64,000 nucleotides of DNA from the NCBI GenBank assembly GCA_002778195.1, contig PCDI01000011.1, forward strand, positions 789,870 through 853,869. Direction: 5' to 3'. The position numbers were made by a program, and so were the translations under genes. Numbering within the stretch: the stretch's first letter is position 1; every line of letters starts with the position of its first letter. Source of the DNA: Raffaelea ambrosiae (lineage: Eukaryota; Ascomycota; Sordariomycetes; Ophiostomatales; Ophiostomataceae). The notes below the pieces were generated by a model that was not told the origin of the DNA, did not search any database, and saw nothing but the letters and a program-made list of their open reading frames with translations. Below are positions 1 through 12,848 of this stretch, in pieces.

Positions 1-2689
1 CGTACAATTTGTGTCTCGACCTCTTCAAATTTTTTTTTTTTGGCTCCTCTGTTTGCCGTTCGCTCTAATCCTATGTGGCCCTCTTTGCGGCCCGCTCTTC
101 GCCGCCCGTCTTCATTTCCAATCGCTTTTCATCTCTGCTAAATTGTACGAGTGTTGTGTATCATAACATCGTCACTCTCCACATCGTTTGGAAAGATTGC
201 ATTGTACGGGACACATCTTTGACCTCTCTTCCTCTGTCTTTGGTTCGTTCATTCAACGTCGAGGTGACCAGCCACTGAAGATCAAACTGGCATAGCCTGC
301 TTCTTGATGTGTCTGGGTCGTCCTCCGACTGGTCCAATACGACTTACTGTAAACACCCCAAAAATATTACAAGTCTGGCCTTTTCCCAAACAAAACACGC
401 ATCACTTTTCTTTATTTTATTTTATATTGTATTTTTTGGGGGGGCGAGCGGCATGAACAAAACAACACAGCCCGGTTCTGGTAGTGGTTGCGGCAAGTGA
501 TGGCAGGTGATAGTGGGTGATAAGCCGCGAGTGATAGCAAAAAAAAAAAAAAAGAGGTAGCGAGTTTCAAGTTTCGTTTTAGGCGACACACCCTTCTTTC
601 TTCCCCCAAAAGTGTTTTGATGCAAGGTGCGTGGTCACTCCAGTTTCTCAGCCACTGGGTGCATGAAGGGAGCAACTTCGTTAGCTCTGATCAATGCAGA
701 TCAAAATACCCGAATTGATGTCTTCTTTGGGTCTCCCACAGGTGGGGGAAGGTGGATGAGCTCTCCATATATAATCTTCACCGGGGGGAGAATGGTGGCA
801 TTCCCTACGGAGCTCGTTCCGGCATGCACCTTGTCGACGGAGAAAATAAATGACCAAATCGTAGGAACGGCAACAACACAATAACAAAGAAAAACAAAGC
901 CAGATACCATTGCGCCGTCGTTACCGGCGGCGGCAATTGGGAAAACGTGTTCCCTCCAGATTGGGACCGTGTAATTAAACGGAAGCGTGGAAGGCCTACT
1001 ACGGTGTATATGGTAGAAAGCGTGGAAACAAGAACCGGTGTAATAGTTAGTTACTCCGCAGTTTGCGTTCAATATCTTATTACCAGAGAGCACGGACATC
1101 GTCGGCAACTGTGCACAGGAGATAATGCAAAGTAGATGGCTGACGAAGAAGGAAAAACAACAGGGGAAAAGGGAAGGGAACCGAGGATACACACGTACTC
1201 ATACACAACACTCTCCCCGCAAGGGCAACCCGTTCGCTTCAATGCCTTGTTAACATATGCCGCCTCGGCGGATCGTCCTGTCCAGTGTGTGTGAGCCCAA
1301 ACAAGGTTGCCATCCCCCCTCAAAAGAATAATTGCCCGGGGTTGAAATCATTCGACACGGAGTGAGAAAAGGTCCCAAGCCCGTGGTGAGAAGGAAACAG
1401 ACCAGGCCAGACAGGGTGGTCGCAGGCATTATCGCTATCTCTCTTTTTTTTTTTTAACCTCGCTAACTTCGTCTGTGGGAATCACTCTTTCTCAACTCCG
1501 GCCTCGCTCAGGTACCGGGGGAGGGACCCAAGGGATCCATACCGTGGAAGGGGCCATGGGTTTGACAGGACGGCTTATCCGCAAGAGGGAAAGACTTTCT
1601 AACAGGGGTTGGGTTGCCACACCCCTGGATGTGACGCTGGGACATGGGCTTGGGGGGTTAAGAAGATTTTTGGAGCAAGAAAAGGCTTGGAGACCTTTGC
1701 AGCCGAATCTTGAGCTGGTGGCTGGGAAGAAGGCGAAAGAGGAGGGAGAAAGACCCACGCCCGTGCCCATGGCGAAAGAGAAAGAGAGTCCATTGGAAAA
1801 GCACAAGGGACAGGGATCACTTTTTGCTTGTGTGTTCGACGAAAGCTATGCCTCATGCTGCCATGGGCGTGCGGCCATCGAGCAAGGTCCCTTCTCTTGT
1901 GTAAGACCCAGTCGAAGAAACGGGTAAAATACTCGAGCACTTTGTAATCATAGTAACTAGTACGTTGCAACAGTAGTGACAGGTATCCTGAAGCCGACGC
2001 TGACTGACCCTGGTTCCGGGAGCCGACTCCGCGGAGCACGGGTATTCTTGGGTAGTAGCAGCGGCCAGCCATGGACCACGAACACCCAGGAACACCACCC
2101 AATGTATCTTACCACCCACCGATCTCAGCGGAGAAACTCTCTAACACTCTTTACTCCCCTTCTCTCTGCGTGTGGCGTGTGGCCCTTGAAACCAATAGAG
2201 CCTCCCCAAATATGTAACGAGCATTCCGATGCCCGCGGTGTGCACATACAGGGTTTCCGACTACACCGAGTGTTGTCGCACCCCGGTGTGGAAATGAACC
2301 TTTCCCCCTCCCCATACCAGGTACACCTGCAAAGCAACGTTTTGGGGAAAAAGAGAGAACCGTATGATACGATGCTCGCCAAGTTTTCAATTTCTGCCAT
2401 CTCACCGACAAAACGGCCATTTGTAAAAGTGAAATCTGACAGGACGGACGGAGAGAGGACGGAGAAGACGGCAAGGTGTAAGATACGGTGAAGGTGGAGA
2501 GGAGGTGAGTGCGAAAAAGAAGAAGCAAAAAAAACGACAAGAGACAAAAAGAAAATACTTCAGAGGCGAAAAAAAAACCTTAACAGGGCAAATTCCGAAG
2601 AAGACTTTGTGGAATTCGGAACAAAATGGGAAAATCAGGGCGGAAAAGAAAAGAAAATCGCATGTTTCGACAATGTGGTGATACTTGAA

Positions 2690-2751
2690 TTTTTTTTTTT
2701 TTGCTTGTTTGCTTTTTTGCTTTTTTGCTTGCTTGTTTGCTTTTTTTTTTT
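2690..2751. repeat. T-rich simple repeat (T-runs with TTTGC/TTGCT units)
   Basis: Long T-runs alternate with GCTTG, GCTTTTTTGC and GCTTGTTTGC units. This is simple-sequence DNA with no coding potential. Confidence 0.8.
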
Positions 2752-3574
2752 GGGTGTCGGCGGTCGTTCTGGCTGGAGTAATCCGAGGCGGCATCGTCGG
2801 ATATGGCAAAAAATAGAGAGTGCGAGTAACTACTCGTAAGGTGAACGAAAGGTGGCAGGAGACAGGTTCGTGCCTTGCATGGTACCTGCAGGTGCCACTC
2901 GCCTAAATCCTCTGGCAGGCCTGTGCCGGGAGGCGTCAGGCGTATTCTGCGCCAGTGCCAGGCGACCAGGGGCGGATGAATGCACCAGTCCGAAGCGCAC
3001 GGCGCAGTAGTGTACATCGTACCCGTACTCTCTCGTACCTGGTTGTCTGCTCTCCTCTTGCCTCGGTGGAATCTGCTGTTTGGGCTAGTCTCGTTCTTTC
3101 TCCTCTGCCTCTTCTGAGTTGTGACTAGGAGCACTCGCAACATTTTACTGGGCGTTCTCCTGAGAATGCTGCTAAAGAGGTTGCATGAGACGGGCTTGTC
3201 TGGCGGGTGGGTGGTGCTGGTCCACCAGTCCGGACCAGTCCACCGTTCCGGGGAAAAGGCCAGGTGTGTGCTTGCCGCGTCTTCCAGGGCGTGTGCGATA
3301 GAACTTGCTTACACAGCAATTACTATGTACTATCTTTACTACTACACAATAGTGTGTATGCACCGCACAACTCGCAGACGTGTCGCCGTCCTACGAAAAC
3401 GCTCTCCCACTTTTATGCACGACGCGTGAATAACTTTGTAAAAAAAATAAAATAAAAATAAAGGTAAAATAAAAATGCCGCTTTCGTATCTTTTCGCAGC
3501 GGAACAAAAACAACAGTTTTTGAGACTTATGCAAGGGCCGACCATGAAATTGTGCATTGGCGCAGTGGAAAAAA

Positions 3575-3618
3575 GCAATTGGAGCAATTGGAGCAATTGG
3601 AACAATTGGAACAACTGG
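3575..3618. repeat. 9-bp tandem repeat (GGARCAATT)n
   Basis: About five copies of a 9-bp unit, GGAGCAATT drifting to GGAACAATT, lie head to tail. It is open in all frames simply because the unit length is a multiple of three. Confidence 0.85.
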
Positions 3619-6600
3619 AAAGACGGGGAAACAAGCAAGCAAGCAAGCACGCAAAAGAAGAAAGGTGCATGAAAAGGACGCCATGGCTGTCTTTAGTGAA
3701 CAAGTTATGCAAGGCCGAGGAGACGAGGACGAGGACCTAGCACAAAGTTTGGCCGAGCACAATGGACATGCAGCTGAAAAAAAAATAAGTTGTGTCTCTT
3801 TTCTCATGTGCATATGGGCTTGTGCGCGGTCTAATGCAAGGAAGAGGAGATAATGACGCGTTGTGTGGTGGCCACTCAAAAATGGCGCGAGGCACAAGGC
3901 AAGCGGTCCTGGTGGATGGGTTCCTCTGGCAAGCCGTCGGCCTCGAGTCTGTCAAAGTTGACAGTGTCCACTGGAGGAGTGAGCAGCCCACAGGTGTAGT
4001 CCCCGTCCGGTGTCCTGTCAGAGCACTACGAATGCACGAGTGGCCCGCGACGATATTCTAGGCCGAAGTCCACACTCCACAGCTGAGAGTCCACAGCATG
4101 TCGAAGCATCTGACAATGGAAGATATCGTGACCCCCCCCAGTAGGACAAGAAGAACGCCCTCTGATCGCGGGCTGTCGGGCTTCTCAGCTGGTACCGCTA
4201 CAAAGTAGAACAGAAACCGAGTCAGGGACCAAAAAAAAAGCCCGCTTTGACCATATGCTGACAAGCGGTGCCTGAATCCAATCCTTCGTACTGCAAGCCT
4301 TAGTGGTCAATCGATCCCAATCACTCCACACTTCGGATCGTTGTGTCGTGTTCGACAACTGGGTTCCACTGGACGGACTCTGGGCTTGCATCCAGCCCCC
4401 AGCCTCCACTGGCTTTGGTGGTCCACTGTCTCTGCCTCTTTGTCTCTCTCTCTCTTTCTGTGGTCCGCTGTACCTGGATCATGCATGCTTGCGACGGCTC
4501 AGATGCTACCTGCGCCCGGAGAAACCATCTGAAGACCACCACCATTGGGCAGGCCAGGCCTAGGGTTAGTGGCCAGTACGCGCCAATAGCCTCGTGCTAT
4601 GGGCAATATATGCAAGCGTATACACTGCGAGTGAGTCTCTTGGACCGTGTGGGTGTGTGTGGGTGTGCGTTCGTCCGTACGACCATCATTTTTTGCATCT
4701 TACTTCCATCGTAGCAACGCACCTTCAAGATGGGATGGATGGCGTTGTCTTGGGACCGGTAACATGTGAGGGTCGGTGACTTGAGTGGTGCACTGTGTAA
4801 TACGCCAGGTACAGGCATCACCCGTGTCTGTCGACTTCCTTGGCGAAACTGGTGGTCCGGAAGCAAACCAGAAAAGAAAAGCCCGCCCCCGCGTTTGTTG
4901 TTGGTTGTTGTGTATCTCACTTGCGCAGAAAGAGGTCATCCGGTCGGGCCTCATGAGAGGGGGCGTGTGTGTTGCTGGCGGGCTGCTTTTTTTCTTTCCT
5001 TCTTTTTCTTCTTCTTTCCCTGCTTTTTCCTGTCCTGTTAGACTTGCCGTGCCTATCTTTGTCTTCTTCTTGTGTTTCTGACGAGTTTTGCACTTGTGAG
5101 CTAGCAGAGAGGGGACGCACTAGCGAGGGCCCCATGTCGTTTGAAACAGCCGCGAGAGGGGGGCATTGGCTACTGCAGCTACTGTAGCCTCTGTAAGAGG
5201 AGAGTTAGTGCAGCGAATGACAGGTGCGAGCAGGGCACACCGGCCGATGGAGACGTGAGAAGAGGAGGAAGGCCATAACCAACTACTCTTTGAGTCGTCA
5301 GAAAAAAAAAGAGAAGGAAACCAGTACGAGTCAAGGCTGGCCTGCTTCTTGGTCGATGGCACGATTTCATTGGAGGTGGTGCCAGCCCACGGTGGGAGTG
5401 ACCCTCCACTCTGCTCCGTTTTTGACGGCTAGAAAACGACATACTTTGTACTTTGTAGCTGCCCGTGTACGAGGCCGTGATGGCAGAAAAGGCCGAGCAG
5501 ACAAAAGGCTGATAACGAGCTGCTGTTGGCCCACGCCTGCGTGGACATGTTTTGCCACCCCAAACCACCAAACCACCAAACCACCCGAAGCCACCACTAC
5601 ACACACCACTACCCACTAGCTGAGAAATACGTAGTAGAGGGCAAACAGAGCCGAGTGAAACGCATGCAGCCTGTTTTTGTTTTGGTGGGCGTTTGGCGAG
5701 AGAGCAGAGAGAGAGAAACAAGGCCCTGCGCTCAATGGTGCTGGGGAGATACGAACAATTTGCGGATGCATCCATTACTTTTGTCTCTTTTTGATTTCTT
5801 TTGTGGACACATGGAAATGCACACTGTATATCACCTCTTTTTTTCTCCCCTCATTGCCTGACGTTCCTTCCCTCCAATTTTGCCCGGCCCCACAAATGCC
5901 AGAGGAAAAAGAAAGGAAAGTGCGATGGTCCGTGAGGTCAGCAGTTGCAACGGTTTGGCCCTCTTTGCCTTTTGCTCCTGCTCTTGCTCTTTGTTCCCCT
6001 CTTCCATCCTCCCCGGCACCGCCGAGGGAGCACAGGGCAACTACTGGATCGCTTCGGGAAGGAACGAAAGGGCAAGGCAGTCTCGACCGAGTCGCAGGAA
6101 TGGGCATGCATCTTACCCAGCATCTGCATGGTGCGGGCGCGGCCAGATCGCACAAAAGAGGAAAGTGCCAACAGCCCCCCGACGGCGGGATACCGGCCTT
6201 GGTTGGATACCTGCATCTATCGTAGCACCTGGTGGGCTGTGAAAAGACTGGACGAGGGGGGAAGGTCCAGGGACAAGGCAGCCGCCAAACCGACTCGACG
6301 AATAGAAAAAGAAGGAGCAGACAGTTGTTGGCGGCGACGGCGGCACATCCGCTGCAAAAAAATATAAAGCATCAGCAAATCAAATTAGGAAGGCGTGGAA
6401 GGAGGCATGGAAGGCTCACACATGTACGCCTACGATGTGCGCACACATACTCGTACATACACCGTAGTTACTTCGCCGCCCCGCCGTGTGATCGTTCTTC
6501 AGCCAAACAGAAAATCGCCGAATGGTTTCTGCTTGTTTTGTCTCGTGTGTTTCTGAGATGCATTGCGACGAAACCTACCCAGTCGACGGGCCGACCAACT

Positions 6601-9600
6601 ACGAGGCCGTACGGGGCCACACACATCCTCTTCGTCCATCCACACTCTCTCATGATGCAGCTGTGTGCCATTGGGGAGGGCGTATTTGCCACCTTTTTTG
6701 TCTTTGACTTTTTTTCCCCTCTCGTATGGTTCTCCATCTGCAACCGCTCATTCGCTGGCCTTGCTCCATATCACTGGCAAATAGAAGTGCAGCACTTCGT
6801 GGCTATTCTTACCGCCCACAACTTCCTTCACAGTCTAGTTGTGAACCGAATTTCTGATTGGCTCATTATGGGCCAACCAGATCAAGGCTCCGTCACACAC
6901 CCAGAAGACAGAGAGAGCCGCCGAGCATCCCATTCCTCCCAAAGCGCGCGGCGTTCTGGCCGATCACCGTGACGGGGCTTTTTTTTTGTCGTCTTTCTGA
7001 CGCCGGGACGTAAAAAGTGCCGAAGCATTCTTCGGTCAAAGAGCTTGCATACATAGCACGGGCAGGGTGTGGTGTTGGTGGAGACCAAAGCGTGACCCAG
7101 CGCGACGCGGGCGTGACCAAGCATTCCTTGCCTTTTTTTCGAGAATGGATTCTGACGTGCGATACGCTCGGGATGGTCCAAGCTTTGTGGATGGCCAGTG
7201 CCGGCGGCCAATGTGGTCTCATAGCGGGCGAGACGCGAGGGTTTTCCAAGCACCCGAGAAACACATATGCAGGAAACAGACTATTACGAGTCGAGAGAGA
7301 GACAGACACACACATAGCGTAGAAGACTGGCGAATGGGACAACAGCAAACCTCGTCCCACGCGTCCGAGTGTGCAGAAACGCTGGGTACACTGGAGAACA
7401 TTGGAAACACGGACAACATGGACAACATGGACAGACCCAATGGACCGCCGTCTGCACGACCCGCACGGGGTTGTCAATGTTTACACGCAATGGACTAGGA
7501 CCGGCGCATGTGAACCTCACGCCGAAGGGAGTGACTGACAATGCGGACGAGTGAGGTTGGAAGAAGGGTCATTGACAATCCACGGTGGTGGTAGTGGTGG
7601 TGGTGTAGGATACATAGCAATTGGTGGAGGTCGTGTGTGGCCTCGCGCATGCATGGAATGAAATTATGCCAAGGGATTGTGCCGTGGCAGGAGGGATGGA
7701 TAAAAAAAACCAAGGCATGTTCACACTCTTGAGCAAGGGGGTACAATGGTTAGTCACCAAAGGGAGGGCCATCTTTTTGCGTGTGCAGGTTACGAGTATC
7801 TAGAGATGGGTATCTTACGTATGTATGGGCGTAGTAGGCCTGGCAGGCGTCCAAGGCATGAACGATATGCCTGGCTGTCCCAGAATTTCAGCGGGCATCA
7901 GCAGTCCAGAGCCCTGGCAGTGCCCTGTGGAACCCGGGTTTGGGGGTCAGTTCTTGTCTATGCTATAGCGACAAGACTTCATAATGGGGATGGGGGACGC
8001 AAACTGGGTCCCTGGGTCTGATGGAGTAGAGAAATGGGGCATTCTACTCAGGCGGTGTCTCTCTGACGGACCCTCATCGAACATCGGACCTAATTTGCCG
8101 TGATTTGCAAAACGGTTTCTTTGCTTTTTTTTCTTCCTTCTTAATACGGCGGCACGGTGGGTGCTATGTATAACTTTTTTAACCTTCTCGGAAGGCGAGG
8201 AGCATCACTGTCAATGCCTTGGCCTGGTTGGCAATTTTTTTTTTTTGGTTTCTCTGATTCACATATTTCTTTTTGGCTTTTTTGTCTCACCCTTCGGTTC
8301 TAGGCCCTTGTTTCGCACATCAATGATCGCCTTGAACCAACCTGCTACATATCGCTCATGTTTCGCCTACGCCGCCCATGCACCCTTCCCAGCTCCGCAT
8401 CACCCATCCCTTTCCACCCATTGGAATGCTAGCGAGGCCAGCCCGCAAGGCGAGCCTGCAAGGCGAGCCAGCAGAGGGACAGCGGGCGATGCTGACAAGG
8501 GAGAAAGAGAGGGAGAGAGAGAGAAGCGAGGGTCGGGGCCGGACATAGGGAGTATGCACGAGCAAGCAGCATGTGAGAAGGGAGGCCAAAAAAGAAACCG
8601 GACGTAAGAGAACGCAACTAGAAAAGCATTGCAATGATTCGTAAGTCGAAAGTAAAAGCAAGAGATGGGGTTCGGTTTGCAACAGCGCAGAAACCAATGC
8701 GAGCACTATTGGGCTTGTTGAGCCCATTGCCTATTGGGAAAGCCATTGAGCAGCTACGTAGGCGAGAGAGGCGGCTCGAGGGGAAAGAGCCATGGCTGTT
8801 CAGCAGAAGGTTATCGATTTCCTAGGCCGACTCCTAAACGGGGGACACCAGGCTAGACGCTGATTGGGGCACATTATTCCCCACCAACCAAGGTTCGGGC
8901 TGGTGGCTTCTGTTCCTGAAGATCGCTGTCGGCACCGGTGTTTCCAGTGTGAGCAGCTATTGATTTGCTTGGGCCGGCGGTTTTTATGGGGCCTTGGCTC
9001 TGCTGGGCGCTTTGCTTTGCTGCTTTAACCACGCTGCCTTTTTTTTTTTGCTTGTATTTATTAGGTTTATCTTAATACATACTCTTCTGTGGTACATCGT
9101 AGACTGGCATTATGGACCTTGTGGAACTCTTGATAGCCATTATGTGGAGCAACCGCTATTGAGGACAGGTTTAATGCCCAGTCTTTTTTTGGCATGCCCT
9201 CTAATATGTGTCTCTTGTTTTTGCACACAATGCATGACGTTTCTCTGTTCGGCTTTGACGATCAGGACGGGATCCTAACCTGGGCCGAGTGGGCGCGTAC
9301 GAGAGATGGAGGAAGTGAAAAAGGTAAAAAAAGAAGAGAGAGGGGAGGGTGGGCATAATTGTCTTCGTCACCAGCACATGTTTTCATGGACGGGGATGGA
9401 GCACATTCGTCAACCGCAATGCCGAGCTGCCACTGGTCCAAACCAGAAACTGTGACTTTTGTGTTTGTGGTGGTGGTGGTGCTCAAAACCGCGCGGCCCA
9501 GCCTATCACGAGCACTCGCGCTGGGATACGCACGAGTCGCTGGCGGCGACGCTTGTTCTCGGGACTAATGCATGGGCGGCACAAAAGCTTGAGAGGGAAC

Positions 9601-11094
9601 AAGTGAGAACAAGAAAAAATCGTCTTAGGTTGCTGTGTGTTACGAGAGTTGCTGGCAAGATACTAGAGTAGGATGTATCGAATTGGGTATTACGAGTAGT
9701 TGTGGTGTGTATGTGTGTGTGTGTGGCCGAAGAAGAGGGCCGGACGCGCCCAGAGGGAAAAAAAAAAAAGTGCTCGAGCGCTTGCGGTAAGACATCTGGC
9801 TATCTGACAGACTATCTGACATCCTTCCCGTTTCCTGTTGTTGCGGTAGGAAGGTACTTGGTAGATGTAGATCAGAGGCGACGCAAGATGGTGTGGTTGC
9901 CAACGAGCGAGTATCTTACTACAGAGAAACTATCAGAAAGAGGGTGGTGAGAAACGCAGATACGAGCACTTTTTTTCGGACGGCGGATAAACTACACGAG
10001 AAAATGGGACGTCCAACTACTATGTGTCAACTCGTAGTGTGTGCATTGGGGGCAAGAGCGGGTTCAGCTGCAGGCTTGGTGGTGCCTTACGCCGTCGTGT
10101 TCAAGCGAACAGAAAGGACCCATTACCCACAAACTGCAACCCTTTTGGCTCTGGTGGTGTGGCCTGGGCACTTCTGCCCACCACTATTGTTTTTTCTGGT
10201 TCGCTGTAAATCGAAAAGAAGGAAAGAGCGGATGAGCAAAGAGGAGAAAGAGGGGAAGAGAGGGAAGGAGCGAAGGGCACACCGACCAGGCCGGCAGAGA
10301 AAGAAGAAACGAGAGTGCGAGAAAGCAGGGCCAAGATAAAAATAAAAATCAGCCAACCAGAATTTGTATGCAAAAATGGCCTTGCATCACGGTGGCCTCC
10401 TGCCAGACACGGTAGGAGATGTCGACGATGTCGACGATGCCGACGAACCCTCCGAGAACATGCTCTGATTCGTGAGAAGGAAGAGGGACAGGCCCAGCAA
10501 AAGCAAAGAAGAGAGACACTTAAAAGTAACCAAAGACTGAAAAACCCACAGAAAAGAAAAAAAAGTCGCCTACTGCCAGTCCAGCCGGGCAAGGGGAACG
10601 TGCATATGCAGGTCTGGCGGCGATGCAGGTCTTGCGCCTACAAGCAGCAGCGGAAACAGTGAACATCCTCTCCCTCTCTCTCTGTACACAGTATTTTTGT
10701 CGCGGTATCGCCGTGTCGGCGGTGCAGTGCTGCCCCAGCGGTGTGCAGCCGCCAAGGGTGTGGTCCTGTGGATTTTGTCGTTCTGTGGGTTTGTGGCCCT
10801 GCAGTGCCCGTTGTTCGAAGGAAGAGGGTCAGTCCCGCAAAGCGACATCTGGCGTCATGCAGGGCCGCCGGACCAGCAAGGATGGCGACCGGATGCCTCT
10901 GTTAGTGCAGGTGCAAGAGGGAGGCCCAGGGCAGAGCACGGCGCATGGCGGCCGGCGGCGCTTTGGGGCGGCGTTTTGTGGCAGACTGGCGGCCGGCTGG
11001 TGGCAGAATAGTGGCCGATTTGGATAGCGTTCATGTCTCGGCTGCTCGCGGATGGTCTTTTTCTGCCTTTGCGAGCTGCCTGGTCTTTTTTTTT

Positions 11095-11128
11095 AAAAAA
11101 AAATAAAAAATAAAAAATAAAAAATAAA
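11095..11128. repeat. (AAAAAT)n microsatellite
   Basis: A run of A-rich hexamers directly follows an eight-T run, which makes a short T-to-A homopolymer junction. It lies between two regions without genes. Confidence 0.85.
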
Positions 11129-12316
11129 TCGTTTTTCTTCTTTTCTTTGGTGTGTGCGTCTGCGAGGTCCTTCTCGTGGACGCTCCCGGGATTGTGACTG
11201 CTCTGATTTTGCTTGCTTTTTTTTTGTTTCCTGCTTTTCTTTTTTGGCTGTTCTGGCTGTTTGGCAGCCACAGTCTGGCGATGGTGGCCAGCCGCCTCAG
11301 TGCGCTCAGCAGTGGACGCAGCGTGCTAGTTCACACCGGGGCCACACCGGGACAGACACACAGGAAGACCACCGCCAGGAACGCAGCATCTTACCTACAG
11401 AGACACCTCTACGGCTTCCTGACTGGTGCTCCCACCCGCGGCATGGGCCAATCAGCGCGCGCGACCGCGCTGTCCAGAATTAGAAAAATAGCGAATTTCC
11501 GTTGTGCTGCGCCTTCCTCGTCCCTACCACCCATTTTTTTGCCCCAGACATGCAGTCAGTGACCACGCCAGGGGCACCGCCAGTAGCGGTTCCCATCCGC
11601 TCTCTCCCTCAGTCCCCACCCGACATGCTCCCACCTCGACGAGCAGTCTTGGCTGCACCCCCCCCCCTCCCGAGGCCAACAGCCACACCCCCCGTTCTCG
11701 AAGACGCACCCCCCTCCCTCGCCCGCGCGCTCCATTCAATCCTTGTCGCACCAAGGAGGCCAAAAAGGCGACATGGTTGTCGCCGGCCTGGGGTGGTGGT
11801 GGTGTGGGTAGACAGACGGGTCCCCCAGTCCAACGCAGTGGTGTGTGCTGGGTGGAGCCCTCTTCTTTCCTTCCCAACTGTGCCCGAGAAGTCTCGCTCT
11901 TGCTGCGTGTCTCTGGCTTCGCCTTCGCTCGTCCCTCTGGCCCACCCATCCATGGCCTTTTTTTTTTTTTATCTCTCTCGTTGATCTGAGCCCGGTGTGG
12001 GTGCCCTCGGTCACTCTTTTTTAAGTCTCTCGCTCGTCCCTCGCGCTCGCCATCGGCTGCCACCCCGTTGCAGAGAAACTACTTATCTTCTTGGGTTTCC
12101 CCTTCTCCTCGCTCGCACTCGCTTTTTTGTTCTTCATTCTTTCTTGCCCATCCTTTCCACTCACGGTCGTTTGATCCGTTCACTTGGAACTCAGTTGTGT
12201 TCTTTGTTTGTTGTGCTGTGTTCATTCTTGTTTTCTTCTCTTCACCCTCTTGCTACCTTTCGCCGGCCCGTCCTTCTGGATAGCCTCGACCCTTTTGGAA
12301 CTCGTTCCTGCCAGTC

Positions 12317-12327
12317 TTTATATATAC
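12317..12327 (+). promoter_or_regulatory. Candidate TATA box of the zinc-finger gene
   Basis: TTTATATATAC is the only good TATA match in the C/T-rich tract before the start at 12849. Transcription starting about 30 bp downstream would give a leader of roughly 500 nt. The assignment rests on sequence alone. Confidence 0.3.
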
Positions 12328-12475
12328 CATCATCACCAACCCGTTCTTTCCTGTTCCCACCAGCCCACACTCGCTCGTCTTCTCTTCTATCTGTTTCTCT
12401 CTTGTATATCTATTCCTTCCTAATTCTGTCCGCCGACAGCCAAGGAAAGAGCGACTGATCCCGAGACGAGTCTCT

Positions 12476-12511
12476 ATGTACAACATCACCACCCTCCGGG
12501 TCTTCTCATAA
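12476..12511 (+). promoter_or_regulatory. 11-codon upstream ORF in the leader of the zinc-finger gene
   Basis: ATG at 12476 opens a frame of 11 codons (peptide MYNITTLRVFS) closed by TAA at 12509-12511, 337 nt before the main start. I found no other ATG between 12001 and 12848, so this is the only upstream start in an otherwise ATG-free pyrimidine-rich leader. It may modulate translation of the stress factor. It matters only if the transcript begins upstream of it. Confidence 0.45.
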
Positions 12512-12848
12512 CCACCCCCAAGACAGTTCTTCGACCAAGGCTGCCGTCCACTCTTTTTTCCACGCACATCCAGTCCGAACAGGAAACCACCATCTTTAGG
12601 CCTCTCGCCGCATCTCGACCACCAGACACACCTTGTACAACTAACTCCTACGTTTTCCGCAACTGCTTCTTTTCGCCCTTGTATAACTTAATTTCTAAAC
12701 GCAACCGCCTCTTTCCGACCGCACTTTCGGTAGGTCAGGTCTCCTGCTTTCTCCCGCGCCATTGGGACCATCCAAACTAACCATTCCGGCTATTCTCCAG
12801 TCATCCAACCAACAAACCACCAACCATCCCACACATACCACAATCACA

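Larger units (their letters stand above)
1..12300. other. Long intergenic tract, no gene recognised
   Basis: No open frame here shows a recognisable domain, a sustained third-position GC bias or a credible exon series. The longest frames translate to low-complexity Ser/Arg/Phe strings produced by poly-purine and poly-pyrimidine tracts. The tract holds homopolymers, short tandem repeats (listed separately) and scattered TACGAGT, TACTATGTA and GTATCTTAC words. From about 11.5 kb it becomes strongly C/T-rich and probably forms the promoter and leader of the zinc-finger gene at 12849. A multi-exon gene with very short exons or a non-coding RNA cannot be excluded by eye. Confidence 0.5.

Noticed and set aside
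6232..6972. 246-aa ORF in the first gap, and similar long frames at 701-1192, 30500-31216 and 35734-36663
   Set aside because: They have no domain-like motif, unbiased third positions and no intron or start context. They look like chance frames in low-complexity DNA.
11560..12115. CCCCT/AGGGG stress-response elements in the promoter of the Seb1-type factor
   Set aside because: Several matches exist, but the tract is so C-rich that they are expected by chance. They are mentioned in the gene entry only and not called as sites.
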